64,000 nt of DNA, taken from the NCBI RefSeq assembly GCF_000499285.1, contig NZ_AWUN01000001.1, forward strand, positions 434,001 through 498,000, written 5' to 3'. Numbering within the stretch: the stretch's first letter is position 1; each line of letters starts with the position of its first letter. The notes under the pieces are model-generated. The model ran no database searches. It was not told the origin of the DNA and saw nothing but the letters and a program-made list of their open reading frames with translations. The stretch comes from Bifidobacterium sp. 7101. Lineage in GTDB: Bacteria > Actinomycetota > Actinomycetes > Actinomycetales > Bifidobacteriaceae. The translations under genes were made by a program, and so were the position numbers. Below, piece by piece: positions 49,195 through 58,578 of the stretch.

Positions 49195-49518
49195 TCAGGC
49201 ATCCAGGTTGGACTGGGTGCCAGCCTGGGCTCCGGCGCTGGCCTGCTCCTGCTGGGCGGCGTCGAGCTTGGCCCGCACCTGGCCCAGCAGCTCCTGGGCG
49301 CGCTTGGCCAAGGCTTCGCCGATCTCCCACTGACGCATGGAGGCATCCAGATCCAGGCCGCCGGCTTCAAGGGCCTGAACCGCCTGGATCAGCTGATCCC
49401 GGGCCTGCTCATATGGCAGTTTGGCGATGGTCTCGCGTTCCTTCTGACTCAGTGCCGAAGCAAGTACCGGCTGTTCCTTGCCCTGCTCCTTGGTCTGCTC
49501 CTCGTCGGTGTCGCTCAT
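49195..49518 (-). CDS. xseB: Exodeoxyribonuclease VII small subunit
   Basis: 107 residues. The conserved coiled-coil core of the family is present: LPYEQARDQLIQAVQALEAG, LDLDASMRQWEIGEALAKR and AQELL. The small subunit binds XseA to form the nuclease that degrades single-stranded DNA into oligonucleotides. ATG 49518 has GAGGAG 5 nt upstream; the frame runs back to 49608 into the intergenic region. It lies 105 bp after xseA on the same strand. Confidence 0.93.
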   Translation of the reverse strand: MSDTDEEQTKEQGKEQPVLASALSQKERETIAKLPYEQARDQLIQAVQALEAGGLDLDASMRQWEIGEALAKRAQELLGQVRAKLDAAQQEQASAGAQAGTQSNLDA

Positions 49519-49623
49519 GCCTGCTCCTCTTCCTATCTGATTTCTATCTGGTGCGTTATCAAATTTCTGGTGATGTGGATGAGCATCGCGGATTATCATA
49601 CGTGGCAAATCCCGTCGGACCGG

Positions 49624-50934
49624 TCACTGCCCGCTGATGACCCTGGTCTCTATCCGGCCTTCTTTGACAGTCAGGGTCAGATCCTGATCGGTCTGAACCT
49701 GCTGGGGGCTGACGACCACCTTCCCGTCCAGGGTCTGCACGACCGCGTATCCGCGGTCCAGCGTGGACTGGGGAGAAAGGGCGGTCAGCGAGGACTGGAG
49801 CTTCTCCACGGTCAGGGAGGCGTCGTCCACGATTCGCCGAAGGGCGATGTCCAGACGAACCAGGGACTCATCGACCAGCCGCTGGGGCTTGTCCAGCATG
49901 GTCTGCGGCTTGGTCAGGCTGGGGCGGTTGGCGTATCCCTCAATCAGTCGTGTCTCGCCTTCGACCATATTCTCGATACGCGCGTTTATGCGCATCCGGG
50001 CCTCCTGGATGATTCCCTCCTGCTCGACCAGGTCGGGTACCACCCGCTTGGCTGCGTCGGTAGGAGTGGAGGCGCGCAAATCCGCCGCCAAGTCGATCAG
50101 GGTCCAGTCGTCTTCGTGGCCGATGGCCGAAACAATGGGGGTGACGCAGGCCGCCGTGGCCCGGACCACGGACTCGTCCGAGAAGCCCAGCAGATCCTCA
50201 AAGCTGCCGCCGCCCCTGGCCACGATGATCACATCCACAGCAGGATCCGCATCCAGCTTCTGGATGGCCTCGACCACCTCGGGCGGGCACTGAGGGCCCT
50301 GGACGTGGGCGTGCACTACCGAAAATTCGATGGTGGGCCAGCGCAGACGGGCGTTGGTGATCACGTCCCCCTCGGCTCTGGCCTTTGGTGCACAGATCAG
50401 GCCGATGCGTCGGGGGAATTCGGGCAGGGGAACCTTGTTCTCTGCGTCGAAAAGGCCCTCGCCCTTGAGCTTGCGCCTGAGTTGGTCGATCTGCTCCTTC
50501 AGGTCACCGGTGCCTACACGCTTGATTCGGTCGGCCATGAAGCTCAGACGGGTCTGTTTGATCCACAGGTCGGGCCGCCCGTGCACCACCACCCGGTCGC
50601 CCTGGCGGAACTCCCTGGCCTGGGTGGCGAAGGCACGGAAGCCCATGACGTTGATGGAGATGTCCTCGAAGTTGTCGCGCAGGGTCAGATATGCCGAACC
50701 GGTCCGACGGGTGTTGATCTCCACGATCTGACCCTCCACCCAGGCTCCGGGCCAGCGGGCCACTGCGTCGTGGTACTTCTGGCTGAGCACACTGACCGGC
50801 CAGGGGTCCTCCTCGGTGGTATCCCGCGCCAGGCGGGGCAGCTGATCCAAGGGCTTGGGGGCCAGTCCAGACGGGGCTGAGCCAGACGGCGCACCCATCG
50901 ACCCGCGCATGTTCGAACCCATGTATGCTCGCAC
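49624..50934 (-). CDS. xseA: Exodeoxyribonuclease VII large subunit
   Basis: 436 residues. An N-terminal OB fold (WPGAWVEGQIVEINTRRTGS and YLTLRD) is followed by the catalytic domain (RRIGLICAPKARAEGDVI, VDVIIVARGGGSFEDLLGFS and VSAIGHEDDW) and a long helical region that binds XseB. I chose GTG 50934 because AGGAGG lies 6 nt upstream; the frame extends to 50985. The pair acts in mismatch repair and recombination. Confidence 0.93.
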   Translation of the reverse strand: MRAYMGSNMRGSMGAPSGSAPSGLAPKPLDQLPRLARDTTEEDPWPVSVLSQKYHDAVARWPGAWVEGQIVEINTRRTGSAYLTLRDNFEDISINVMGFRAFATQAREFRQGDRVVVHGRPDLWIKQTRLSFMADRIKRVGTGDLKEQIDQLRRKLKGEGLFDAENKVPLPEFPRRIGLICAPKARAEGDVITNARLRWPTIEFSVVHAHVQGPQCPPEVVEAIQKLDADPAVDVIIVARGGGSFEDLLGFSDESVVRATAACVTPIVSAIGHEDDWTLIDLAADLRASTPTDAAKRVVPDLVEQEGIIQEARMRINARIENMVEGETRLIEGYANRPSLTKPQTMLDKPQRLVDESLVRLDIALRRIVDDASLTVEKLQSSLTALSPQSTLDRGYAVVQTLDGKVVVSPQQVQTDQDLTLTVKEGRIETRVISGQ

Positions 50935-51405
50935 CTGATGCCTCCTGACCATCGGTTCCGCCAGCCTGACCAATCCATCCGGCATAGCCTGTACAGGATG
51001 GTATGCGGGTTGGTCGGCGAAGGAAACGTCCTTTCAGGGTCTCTCAATATGGGGACAATTCCATGTCCTCTGCAGGTCCCCCACAGGTCCTCTGCGGGCT
51101 GCTCCAGAGCCGATTTCGCCGAGGGCACAGTTCCATTTCTTCCGATTGCGGACAGGTTGGGATTGAGGTGAAAGTGTGGAGGAGAAGGGTTGGAACAACG
51201 CCTTGATGCACCTTCCTTCGTCTGGGGCTTGCCTGTAGCAGAGGCGGTTTTGCTGTTGGCTGTGTCAAAGCAGACAGTCTTGATTCCTCCATACCGCAGA
51301 AGTTATTCACGCTCTGGCGGTAGCATAAATAAAGCAAGCCGGATATGATGTGGTGTCTGCTTTTCGAACCCATCATGCGGCGGTCTCACGGATTGAGGTT
51401 GTTTC
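50935..51405. other. Divergent intergenic region
   Basis: Promoter region between xseA (leftward) and the activase gene (rightward). No gene is convincing. Confidence 0.5.
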
Positions 51406-54400
51406 ATGTCTGATGGCGTCGACATAGCGGGTCGATATAAGGGCACAGGACCGCGGGATCTCCTGCGTGTGGGTTTGGACATCGGTTCCACCACAGTTAA
51501 GGCAGTGGTTCTCGGCACAGGGGACAGGCTGGATCAGGCGCTTTTCAGTGACTATCGCCGCCACCATGCCAATGTGCGGCAGTGCGTGGCGGAACTGGTC
51601 ACCGACATCAAGCTTTCCCTGTCACGGGTTGGCCTGGCCGGCAACCCCATCAGCCTGGTGATCACCGGCTCGGGCGGGTTGGAACTGGCCAGTCAGCTCC
51701 AGGCTGAGTTCGCCCAGGAAGTCATCGCCGAGACTGAGGCCATCAACGCCACCTATCCCGAAGGGGACGTGATCATCGAGCTGGGCGGCGAGGATGCCAA
51801 GATCACCTATCTGAAGCCCACCCCGGAGCAGCGGATGAACGGATCCTGCGCAGGTGGGACCGGAGCCTTCATCGACCAGATGGCCACCCTGCTCAATACC
51901 GATGCTTCCGGCCTGAACGATATGGCTTCCAAGTACAAGACCATTTATCCCATTGCATCGCGTTGTGGGGTCTTCGCCAAGTCCGATCTCCAGCCTTTGA
52001 TCAACGACGGAGCCGCCAAGGAGGATCTGGCTGCATCCATCTTCAACGCTGTTGCCACTCAGACCATTTCAGGTCTGGCCTGCGGGCGTCCCATCCGTGG
52101 CAACGTGATCTTTTTGGGCGGACCTCTCTTCTTTATGAGCGAGCTGCGGGAAGCCTTCAAGCGAATCCTCCAGGACAGGGTCAGTCGCTACATCATCCCT
52201 GAGAACGCGCACCTCTACGTGGCCTATGGCGCTGCCATCATGGCTGGCCGCCACGACCAGGACGACCAGGACAATGCTGCGCAGGTCAAGACCGACTACT
52301 CGCCAGAAACCGATGTGAACGACCCCTTCGGTCCTGCTTGGGGACTGGACCAGGCGGAGGTCGACAAGGCGCAGTCCGAGAAGGCTTCGAACCTGGACAA
52401 GATGGCTCTGCAGGATGCCATGCAGGATGGCCGCACCACCACCTTGGTGGACGGTGAGAATAAGGTTCAGGCGACCGAGGCCACCAAGGATGCCAGCAAA
52501 AATCAAGACATGCACTTTGATCTGACTTCCTTGGATGGCGTCCTCTCCGCCCTGAAGGGCCTGGAGAACATGCCTTCCACAGCCAGAACGATCCGCCCGC
52601 TCTTCCTGAATGAGGAGGAGCGCAAGGAGTTCAATGACCGGCATGGTGCCCAGGTCATCCCTACCGGGGACCTGTCCGGAGCCAAGGGGCCGCACTTTCT
52701 GGGCATTGATGCGGGCAGCACCACCATCAAGGCAGTCCTGATCAACGACGACAAGACCATCGTCTGGTCCACCTACGGGGTGCATAAGGACAGCCCCCTG
52801 ATTGCCGCTGCCAACATCGTCAAGGAGGTCAGGAAGTCCCTGCCCGAGGGTGCCTACATCGCCCGTGCCTGTGCCACCGGATATGGTGAGGGCCTGGTCA
52901 AGGCCGGCTTGCATGTTGACGAGGGCGTGGTCGAGACCATGGCCCACTACCGGGCCGCCGAGGAGATCAGTCCCGGCGTTACCTCGGTCATCGACATCGG
53001 CGGGCAGGACATGAAGTACATCGCCGTCAACGACGGGGTCATCGATTCGATTTGCGTCAACGAGGCCTGCTCGGCCGGCTGCGGGTCCTTCCTGCAGACC
53101 TTCGCCCAGTCCATGGGCATCAGCATCCAGGAGTTCACCAAGCAGGCGCTGGCCTCCGAGGCTCCGACCGATCTGGGTTCCCGCTGCACGGTCTTTATGA
53201 ATTCCTCGGTCAAGCAGGCTCAGAAGGAGGGCGCCTCCCCGGAGGATATCGCCGCAGGACTCTGCTACTCGGTGGTCAGGAACGCCCTTTACAAGGTCAT
53301 CAAGCTGCGTGACGCCAACGCCCTGGGGCCGGTGGTTGTGGTCCAGGGAGGCACTTTCCTCAACGATGCTGTTCTGCGGGCCTTCGAACTCCTGACCGGT
53401 CGCAAGGTGACCAGGCCCAACATCGCCGGGCTCATGGGAGCATATGGTGCCGCACTGACGGCCCGTATGCACTGCCCGCAGAATGAAGAGGTCGAGGACC
53501 TAGTTGCGGCAAGCACTCATGTGGTCGACGGGATGAAGTCCGTGGGCAGTACGCCCACCACCCCTAACAGGGCTCCGATTTCCACCAAGTCGACGTTGTC
53601 GCCTGCCGTCGCTAACAAGATTGCCTCCAAGAACGACCAGGGGTTCAAGACGACCCTGTCCGATCTGAAGGTGCAGGACGGCCATGTGGTCAGCTCCATC
53701 CTGGCAGGGGATGATCTGGACAACCTGTCCATGACCACCACCCACGATGTCTGCAAGCTCTGCCAGAACCACTGCAAGCTGACCATCACCGAATTCGAGG
53801 ACGGCGGCCGCTATGTGACCGGGAACCGTTGCGAGCGTGGCGGAGACAAGAACCGTAAGCGCTCCGACAGGCCCAACCTTTATGACTTCAAATACAAGCG
53901 GGCCTTCGCCTATCGTCGTTTGACCCCCGACAAGGCCACCAGAGGCGATATCGGCATTCCCCGCGTGCTCAACATGTATGAGGACTACCCCTTCTGGTTC
54001 ACCCTGCTTACCTCGCTGGGCTTCCGGGTCATGATCTCCGGGCGGTCCAACCACGAGCTCTTCGAGAGTGGGATGGAGTCCATCGCCTCCGAGAACATCT
54101 GTTACCCGGCCAAGCTGGTCCATGGGCACATTCACTCCCTGGTGGAAAAGGGCATCAAGACCATCTTCTACCCCTGCGTCACCTACGAGCAGGAGCTGGT
54201 TCCCGATACGGACAACCACTACAACTGCCCCATTGTGGCCAACTACCCGGTGGTGATCGAGGCCAACATGGGCGAGCTCAAGGAGAACGGTGTCCGCTTC
54301 ATGCGGCCCTACTTCAACCTGTCCAACAAGGAGAAGATGGTCGAACGGATCGTCAAGGTCTTCGACTGGGCCAAGGTGAGCGAGGAGGAGGCCCGGACCG

Positions 54401-56829
54401 CCGTCCAGGAGGCCTACCGTGAGGATGCCCGGTTCAAGGAGGATGTCCGCCAGGAGGGGCTTCGTGCCCTGGCCTACATGCAGGAGTACGGAGTCAAGGG
54501 CGTGGTTCTGTCGGGACGCCCCTACCATGTGGACCCCGAGGTCAACCACGGCATTCCCGAGACCATCTGCTCCCTGGGCATGGCCGTGCTCTCAGAGGAT
54601 TCCATCTGCGAGCTGGACGTGCATAAACTGCCCAAGCTGAGCGACTACATCATCCCGGCGGCGGGGGAGCGGGCACTGGCCTCCAACAACCCCACAGCCG
54701 CCAAGTTCCGCAAGACCGTGCCGGGCTTTGGTGACGACCATCAGAAGATGCCTCTGAGGGTGACTGACCAGTGGGCCTACCACTCCAGGCTCTATTCCGC
54801 CGCCAGGTTCGTCTCCGAGTATCCTGACCTGCAGCTGGTCCAGCTGGTCAGTTTCGGATGCGGCGTGGATGCCATCACCACCGACCAGGTCCAGGAGATT
54901 CTGGCCGACAAGGGCGATGTCTACACACAGTTGAAGATCGACGAGGTCTCCAACCTGGGTGCAGCCAAGATTCGTCTGCGCTCGCTGAAGGCCGCCATGG
55001 ATGAACGCCACCAGCGGGATCTGGCCCAGGAAGGCAGCGAAGACCAGGAGGAAACCGCCGTTATGGAGCAGGCGCCCGCGAAGGTCCCGGCTAAGGTTGC
55101 TGACGACCCATCGCCTGACCGGGTCCAAGCGGAGGATTCATCCGATTCTCAAGATTCGCAAGACTTTGCCAGCGATATGGAAGCAGTAGACGAAGATGCG
55201 TCTGACAAGCTGACATCCGATGGGTTCCGGTCCACCAATGCGCAGAAGATCAACCTGTCCCAGCGCAAGGCCGATATTGTGGCTTTGGCACGGTTCGTGG
55301 CTCTGCACGATAAGAGCGACCAGGGTCTGATAGGCCTTCACCCCATGGGCATCAGGCCCATTCGGGAGACCATGGCTTCGCGGCAGAAGGAGCAGGAAGC
55401 TGACAGCCAGGGCAAGGATGTTCAGGCTAGCGGGGCCGCTGCCAAGCCGACCCTGTCCAAGTACGCCACCGAGCATCGCTTCACCAAGGAGATGGGGCAC
55501 AAATTCACAGTGGTGGCACCGCAGATGTCCCCCGTGCATTTTTCCCTCCTGGAGGCGGTCTTCTCCAGCGCCGACTATCACTTCGAGCTCCTGAAGCATG
55601 CCACAGCCGAAGACATCAATACCGGGGTCAAGTACGTCAACAACGATGCCTGCTTCCCTGCCATCATCGTGGTGGGGCAGCTGGTCAACGCCTTCCTGTC
55701 CGGCAGGTTCGACCCGCACAAGTGCGCGGTCATCGTCACTCAGACCGGCGGCATGTGCAGGGCAACCAACTACTATGGCCTCCTACGCAAGGCCATGGCT
55801 GATGCGGGCTATGGCTACGTCCCGATCATCACGCTGAGCGTTCAGGGATTCCGGGCCAATCCCGGTCTTCAGGTAACCCCAGCCCTGCTGCACCGGGCCG
55901 TCAAGGCCTTCTACCTGGGCGATGCCATGATCGAGTGCCTGCTCAGGGTCCGCCCCTACGAGCAGGAGCCCGGCTCTGCCAACAGGCTCTACAAGCTCTG
56001 GGACACGATCTGCAAGGAGACCATCGAGCACCACGGGTACTCTAAGACCGCCAAGCAGGTCTACGGTCACGGCTATCTGCCTTATCGCACGCTGATGAAG
56101 CGGATGATTCGGGCCTTCGACCAACTCCCGCTGCGCAATATCCCCCGCAAGCCCCGGGTGGGCGTAGTAGGCGAGATCCTGGTGAAGTACCATCCCGATG
56201 CCAACAACCACGTGGTCGACCTGATCGAGAGCCAGGGCTGCGAGGCCGTGCTTCCCGGTGTCTGCGACTTCATGGTCAACGGCATCTCCAACGCTGAATG
56301 GAACGAGGAGATGCTGGGCACCGGTGGCCAGGTGGGTGTCAAGAAGATCGTCCTCAAGGCGGCTGACGCTTATCGAGCGCCCATGATCGCCGGCTTCAAG
56401 GCCTCCCATGGAAAGTTCGACATTCCCGCTCACATCACCGACCTGAGGGAGAAGGCCGCCTCGGTCACCTCCCTGGGCGTTCAGGCCGGAGAGGGTTGGC
56501 TCCTGACCGGCGAGATCATCGAGCTGATCCAGTCCGGCGCCCCCAACATCGTCTGTGCGCAGCCCTTCGCTTGCCTGCCCAACCATGTGACCGGACGTGG
56601 CATGTTCGGCAAGATCCGCAGGACCTACCCTGAGGCCAACATTGTCTCAATCGACTATGATCCCGGCGCCTCAGAGGCCAATCAGCTCAACAGGATCAAG
56701 CTGATGATCGCCGCTGCCAAGAAGCCGGGCGACCAGCAAAAGCTCAGCCAGGACCGTAAGGCTGCCGTCGAATCCCATCCTGCGGAATCGACCGTTCAGG
56801 ACGAGGAGAAGGTTCTGGAGAGTCTGTAG
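51406..56829 (+). CDS. Acyl-CoA dehydratase activase-like fusion protein (BadF/HgdC and HgdB-like domains)
   Basis: 1807 residues. Two ASKHA ATPase domains of the BadF/BadG/HgdC type are in tandem: one opens with VGLDIGSTTVKAVVLG (about 22) and has CAGGTGAFID, the other opens with LGIDAGSTTIKAVLI (about 431) and has NEACSAGCGSFL; these Cys motifs bind the [4Fe-4S] cluster at the activator dimer interface. A Cys-rich DUF2229-type region follows (VCKLCQNHCKLT near 780), then a long part like the dehydratase subunit HgdB, with a linker of low complexity near 1220-1290. Such proteins use ATP to send low-potential electrons to radical dehydratases. No dehydratase genes lie beside it, so the partner or role is unknown. 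ATG 51406 has TTGAGGT upstream. Confidence 0.88.
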   Translation: MSDGVDIAGRYKGTGPRDLLRVGLDIGSTTVKAVVLGTGDRLDQALFSDYRRHHANVRQCVAELVTDIKLSLSRVGLAGNPISLVITGSGGLELASQLQAEFAQEVIAETEAINATYPEGDVIIELGGEDAKITYLKPTPEQRMNGSCAGGTGAFIDQMATLLNTDASGLNDMASKYKTIYPIASRCGVFAKSDLQPLINDGAAKEDLAASIFNAVATQTISGLACGRPIRGNVIFLGGPLFFMSELREAFKRILQDRVSRYIIPENAHLYVAYGAAIMAGRHDQDDQDNAAQVKTDYSPETDVNDPFGPAWGLDQAEVDKAQSEKASNLDKMALQDAMQDGRTTTLVDGENKVQATEATKDASKNQDMHFDLTSLDGVLSALKGLENMPSTARTIRPLFLNEEERKEFNDRHGAQVIPTGDLSGAKGPHFLGIDAGSTTIKAVLINDDKTIVWSTYGVHKDSPLIAAANIVKEVRKSLPEGAYIARACATGYGEGLVKAGLHVDEGVVETMAHYRAAEEISPGVTSVIDIGGQDMKYIAVNDGVIDSICVNEACSAGCGSFLQTFAQSMGISIQEFTKQALASEAPTDLGSRCTVFMNSSVKQAQKEGASPEDIAAGLCYSVVRNALYKVIKLRDANALGPVVVVQGGTFLNDAVLRAFELLTGRKVTRPNIAGLMGAYGAALTARMHCPQNEEVEDLVAASTHVVDGMKSVGSTPTTPNRAPISTKSTLSPAVANKIASKNDQGFKTTLSDLKVQDGHVVSSILAGDDLDNLSMTTTHDVCKLCQNHCKLTITEFEDGGRYVTGNRCERGGDKNRKRSDRPNLYDFKYKRAFAYRRLTPDKATRGDIGIPRVLNMYEDYPFWFTLLTSLGFRVMISGRSNHELFESGMESIASENICYPAKLVHGHIHSLVEKGIKTIFYPCVTYEQELVPDTDNHYNCPIVANYPVVIEANMGELKENGVRFMRPYFNLSNKEKMVERIVKVFDWAKVSEEEARTAVQEAYREDARFKEDVRQEGLRALAYMQEYGVKGVVLSGRPYHVDPEVNHGIPETICSLGMAVLSEDSICELDVHKLPKLSDYIIPAAGERALASNNPTAAKFRKTVPGFGDDHQKMPLRVTDQWAYHSRLYSAARFVSEYPDLQLVQLVSFGCGVDAITTDQVQEILADKGDVYTQLKIDEVSNLGAAKIRLRSLKAAMDERHQRDLAQEGSEDQEETAVMEQAPAKVPAKVADDPSPDRVQAEDSSDSQDSQDFASDMEAVDEDASDKLTSDGFRSTNAQKINLSQRKADIVALARFVALHDKSDQGLIGLHPMGIRPIRETMASRQKEQEADSQGKDVQASGAAAKPTLSKYATEHRFTKEMGHKFTVVAPQMSPVHFSLLEAVFSSADYHFELLKHATAEDINTGVKYVNNDACFPAIIVVGQLVNAFLSGRFDPHKCAVIVTQTGGMCRATNYYGLLRKAMADAGYGYVPIITLSVQGFRANPGLQVTPALLHRAVKAFYLGDAMIECLLRVRPYEQEPGSANRLYKLWDTICKETIEHHGYSKTAKQVYGHGYLPYRTLMKRMIRAFDQLPLRNIPRKPRVGVVGEILVKYHPDANNHVVDLIESQGCEAVLPGVCDFMVNGISNAEWNEEMLGTGGQVGVKKIVLKAADAYRAPMIAGFKASHGKFDIPAHITDLREKAASVTSLGVQAGEGWLLTGEIIELIQSGAPNIVCAQPFACLPNHVTGRGMFGKIRRTYPEANIVSIDYDPGASEANQLNRIKLMIAAAKKPGDQQKLSQDRKAAVESHPAESTVQDEEKVLESL

Positions 56830-56834
56830 TCGGT

Positions 56835-56869
56835 CGAGGCCGGTGTTCGGAGCCAACGCGCCGGCCTCG
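56835..56869 (+). terminator. Hairpin after the activase gene
   Basis: CGAGGCCGG and CCGGCCTCG, a perfect 9-bp stem six bases after the stop, without a T run. Confidence 0.55.
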
Positions 56870-56910
56870 GAATTGCTGAACCTCGAAGATCAAGGAAAGA
56901 GGGGGTTCCC

Positions 56911-57564
56911 ATGACCAGCCGCGAGGAGATCAAGGCTCTGCTGGACACCGACCAGATATACATCGCCGATACGCCTGAAATGAAGCAGGTCCAGGACGCC
57001 CAGCAGGATCTGGTCTTCGAGTTCAACGCATGCCGTCCCAGTCAGGTGGAGAAAAAGCAGGACCTCTGCAAAAAGATGTTCGGCTCCTTCGGTCAAGGCA
57101 GCTGGATTGAGGGACCAGTGCGGGCCAACTGGGCCTGCAACACCTACTGGGGGAGCAAATGCTACGCCAACTTCAGCCTGGTTCTGGTTGACGACGGACG
57201 AATTGACATAGGTGACCATACCATGTTCGGACCCAACGTCACCATCGTCACCACCGGGCATACAATTCGGCCCGATATACGCATATATGGAACGCCCCAG
57301 TTCACCGTCCCGGTCAGCATCGGCAAGAATGTATGGATCGGAGCAGGCGTCATCATCATGCCGGGTGTGACCATCGGAGATAACACGGTCATCGGCGCTG
57401 GTTCCCTGGTCACCAAGGACATCCCCTCTGACGTGGTCGCCTACGGTCATCCCTGCAAGGTCGTCCGTCCCATCGACGAGCACGATTATGAATACTTCTG
57501 GAAGGATCGCCGGTATCAGGCGCCTTATGATGCAAGGCCTTTCAGGATGGATCAAGTGGGTTGA
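56911..57564 (+). CDS. Maltose/galactoside O-acetyltransferase-type protein (LbH fold)
   Basis: 217 residues. N-terminal Mac domain (about 30-75), then left-handed beta-helix hexapeptides (IDIGDHTMFGPNVTIVTTGH, with the catalytic His in TTGH, then VSIGKNVWIGAGVIIMPGVT and IGDNTVIGAGSLVTKDIP). It transfers acetyl from acetyl-CoA to a hydroxyl of a sugar, thought to detoxify non-metabolised sugars. ATG 56911 has AAGAGGGGG upstream. It converges on the TetR gene that follows. Confidence 0.88.
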   Translation: MTSREEIKALLDTDQIYIADTPEMKQVQDAQQDLVFEFNACRPSQVEKKQDLCKKMFGSFGQGSWIEGPVRANWACNTYWGSKCYANFSLVLVDDGRIDIGDHTMFGPNVTIVTTGHTIRPDIRIYGTPQFTVPVSIGKNVWIGAGVIIMPGVTIGDNTVIGAGSLVTKDIPSDVVAYGHPCKVVRPIDEHDYEYFWKDRRYQAPYDARPFRMDQVG

Positions 57565-57662
57565 TTCCCCGGATACCATCATCACTTGAGGCTAGGTAGT
57601 TTCTGATGACTGGTCTGCGCATCGGCAGAAGGTGGTTCCTACCACTATGCAGCCTGTGCTGA

Positions 57663-58280
57663 TCAGCGGCACCCATCCCAGAGCGGCAAGGGGAAAAGCA
57701 AGTCCTTGAACAGGTTCCATTCCTGGACATAGTCGATTTTCGGCTCCCGCAGCAGTCGTATTTGTATGCCGTCCATGACTTCCACGCTCATCCTGACGCT
57801 GTCTTGCATATCTCTGGACCAATCCATGCCGTCGGGGAGCGCCCAGGGGAACTTGGAATAATGCTCCCACACTTCTTCTGGTCTGCGGAGAAAATAATCA
57901 TGCAAGGGATGGTTGGTGGAGATGGCTTCGGTTTCCAGGACCGTATATAGCTGGGTGAGTTCAGGCTGACCCGCGTTGTGGGCTACCAGATAGTCAAAAT
58001 AGGCCGGAAGATGCGGGTGATCGGGGTCGGACCCGGGCAGGCCTGTCTGCACGAATTCCTCTGGAGTGCCATTGGCGTCATAGATATCCGTGACCAAGAG
58101 GGAGAGCAGTCCTTCTTTGCTGCCTACATAATGGAGGACGCCTGGTTGGGACATCCCCACCATGTCAGCGACATCTTTGAGTGATATGCCGTTGTATCCA
58201 TGTTGGCTGATGAGATGGGCGGCAGCCTGTGTGATTTCGGCCCGTCTCACCTCTGGTGATTTTCTGGTTCGGCTCGCCAT
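57663..58280 (-). CDS. TetR-family regulator of the glycosidase operon
   Basis: 205 residues. N-terminal helix-turn-helix (ISLKDVADMVGMSQPGVLHY, then VGSKEGLLSLLV). ATG 58280 is chosen since the helix-turn-helix domain starts close after it; the frame is open to 58424. It is divergent from the MFS and glycosidase operon, and an A+T-rich palindrome overlaps the operon's promoter. TetR proteins of this type paired with MFS and GH genes are common in bifidobacteria; the inducer is probably the imported glycoside. Confidence 0.88.
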   Translation of the reverse strand: MASRTRKSPEVRRAEITQAAAHLISQHGYNGISLKDVADMVGMSQPGVLHYVGSKEGLLSLLVTDIYDANGTPEEFVQTGLPGSDPDHPHLPAYFDYLVAHNAGQPELTQLYTVLETEAISTNHPLHDYFLRRPEEVWEHYSKFPWALPDGMDWSRDMQDSVRMSVEVMDGIQIRLLREPKIDYVQEWNLFKDLLFPLPLWDGCR

Positions 58281-58464
58281 TGTCTGCTCTTTCGGCTCCT
58301 TTTCACTATCCTTGAGCGCCTGGGTACTGCCGGTCGTCTGATACTCATGGTACCTGGGGGCCGGATTCATAACAGTGACGCCCGCAGATTCAATAGGGTT
58401 TCGACTCGGTAGAGTAAAGAGCAAAGAAGTTCTGGTGATTTAGGATCTGCGCCGGATCGATGAT

Positions 58465-58507
58465 TTGACAAAGTTATCGAATAACTGTTAGATATATGAT
58501 TATCTAA
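58465..58507 (+). promoter_or_regulatory. Promoter with TetR-type operator of the glycosidase operon
   Basis: TTGACA at 58465-58470 is followed after 18 bp by TAGATA (58489-58494). TTAGATA and TATCTAA (58488-58507, 6-bp spacer) form an inverted repeat over the -10 box, a position suited to repression by the divergent TetR protein. Confidence 0.7.
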
Positions 58508-58578
58508 TGGTTGGTAGATATGGTTGTCTGCCACACATTGGACGTGTCAGAGAAGACTAGTTGAAAGAGGTCGACACC

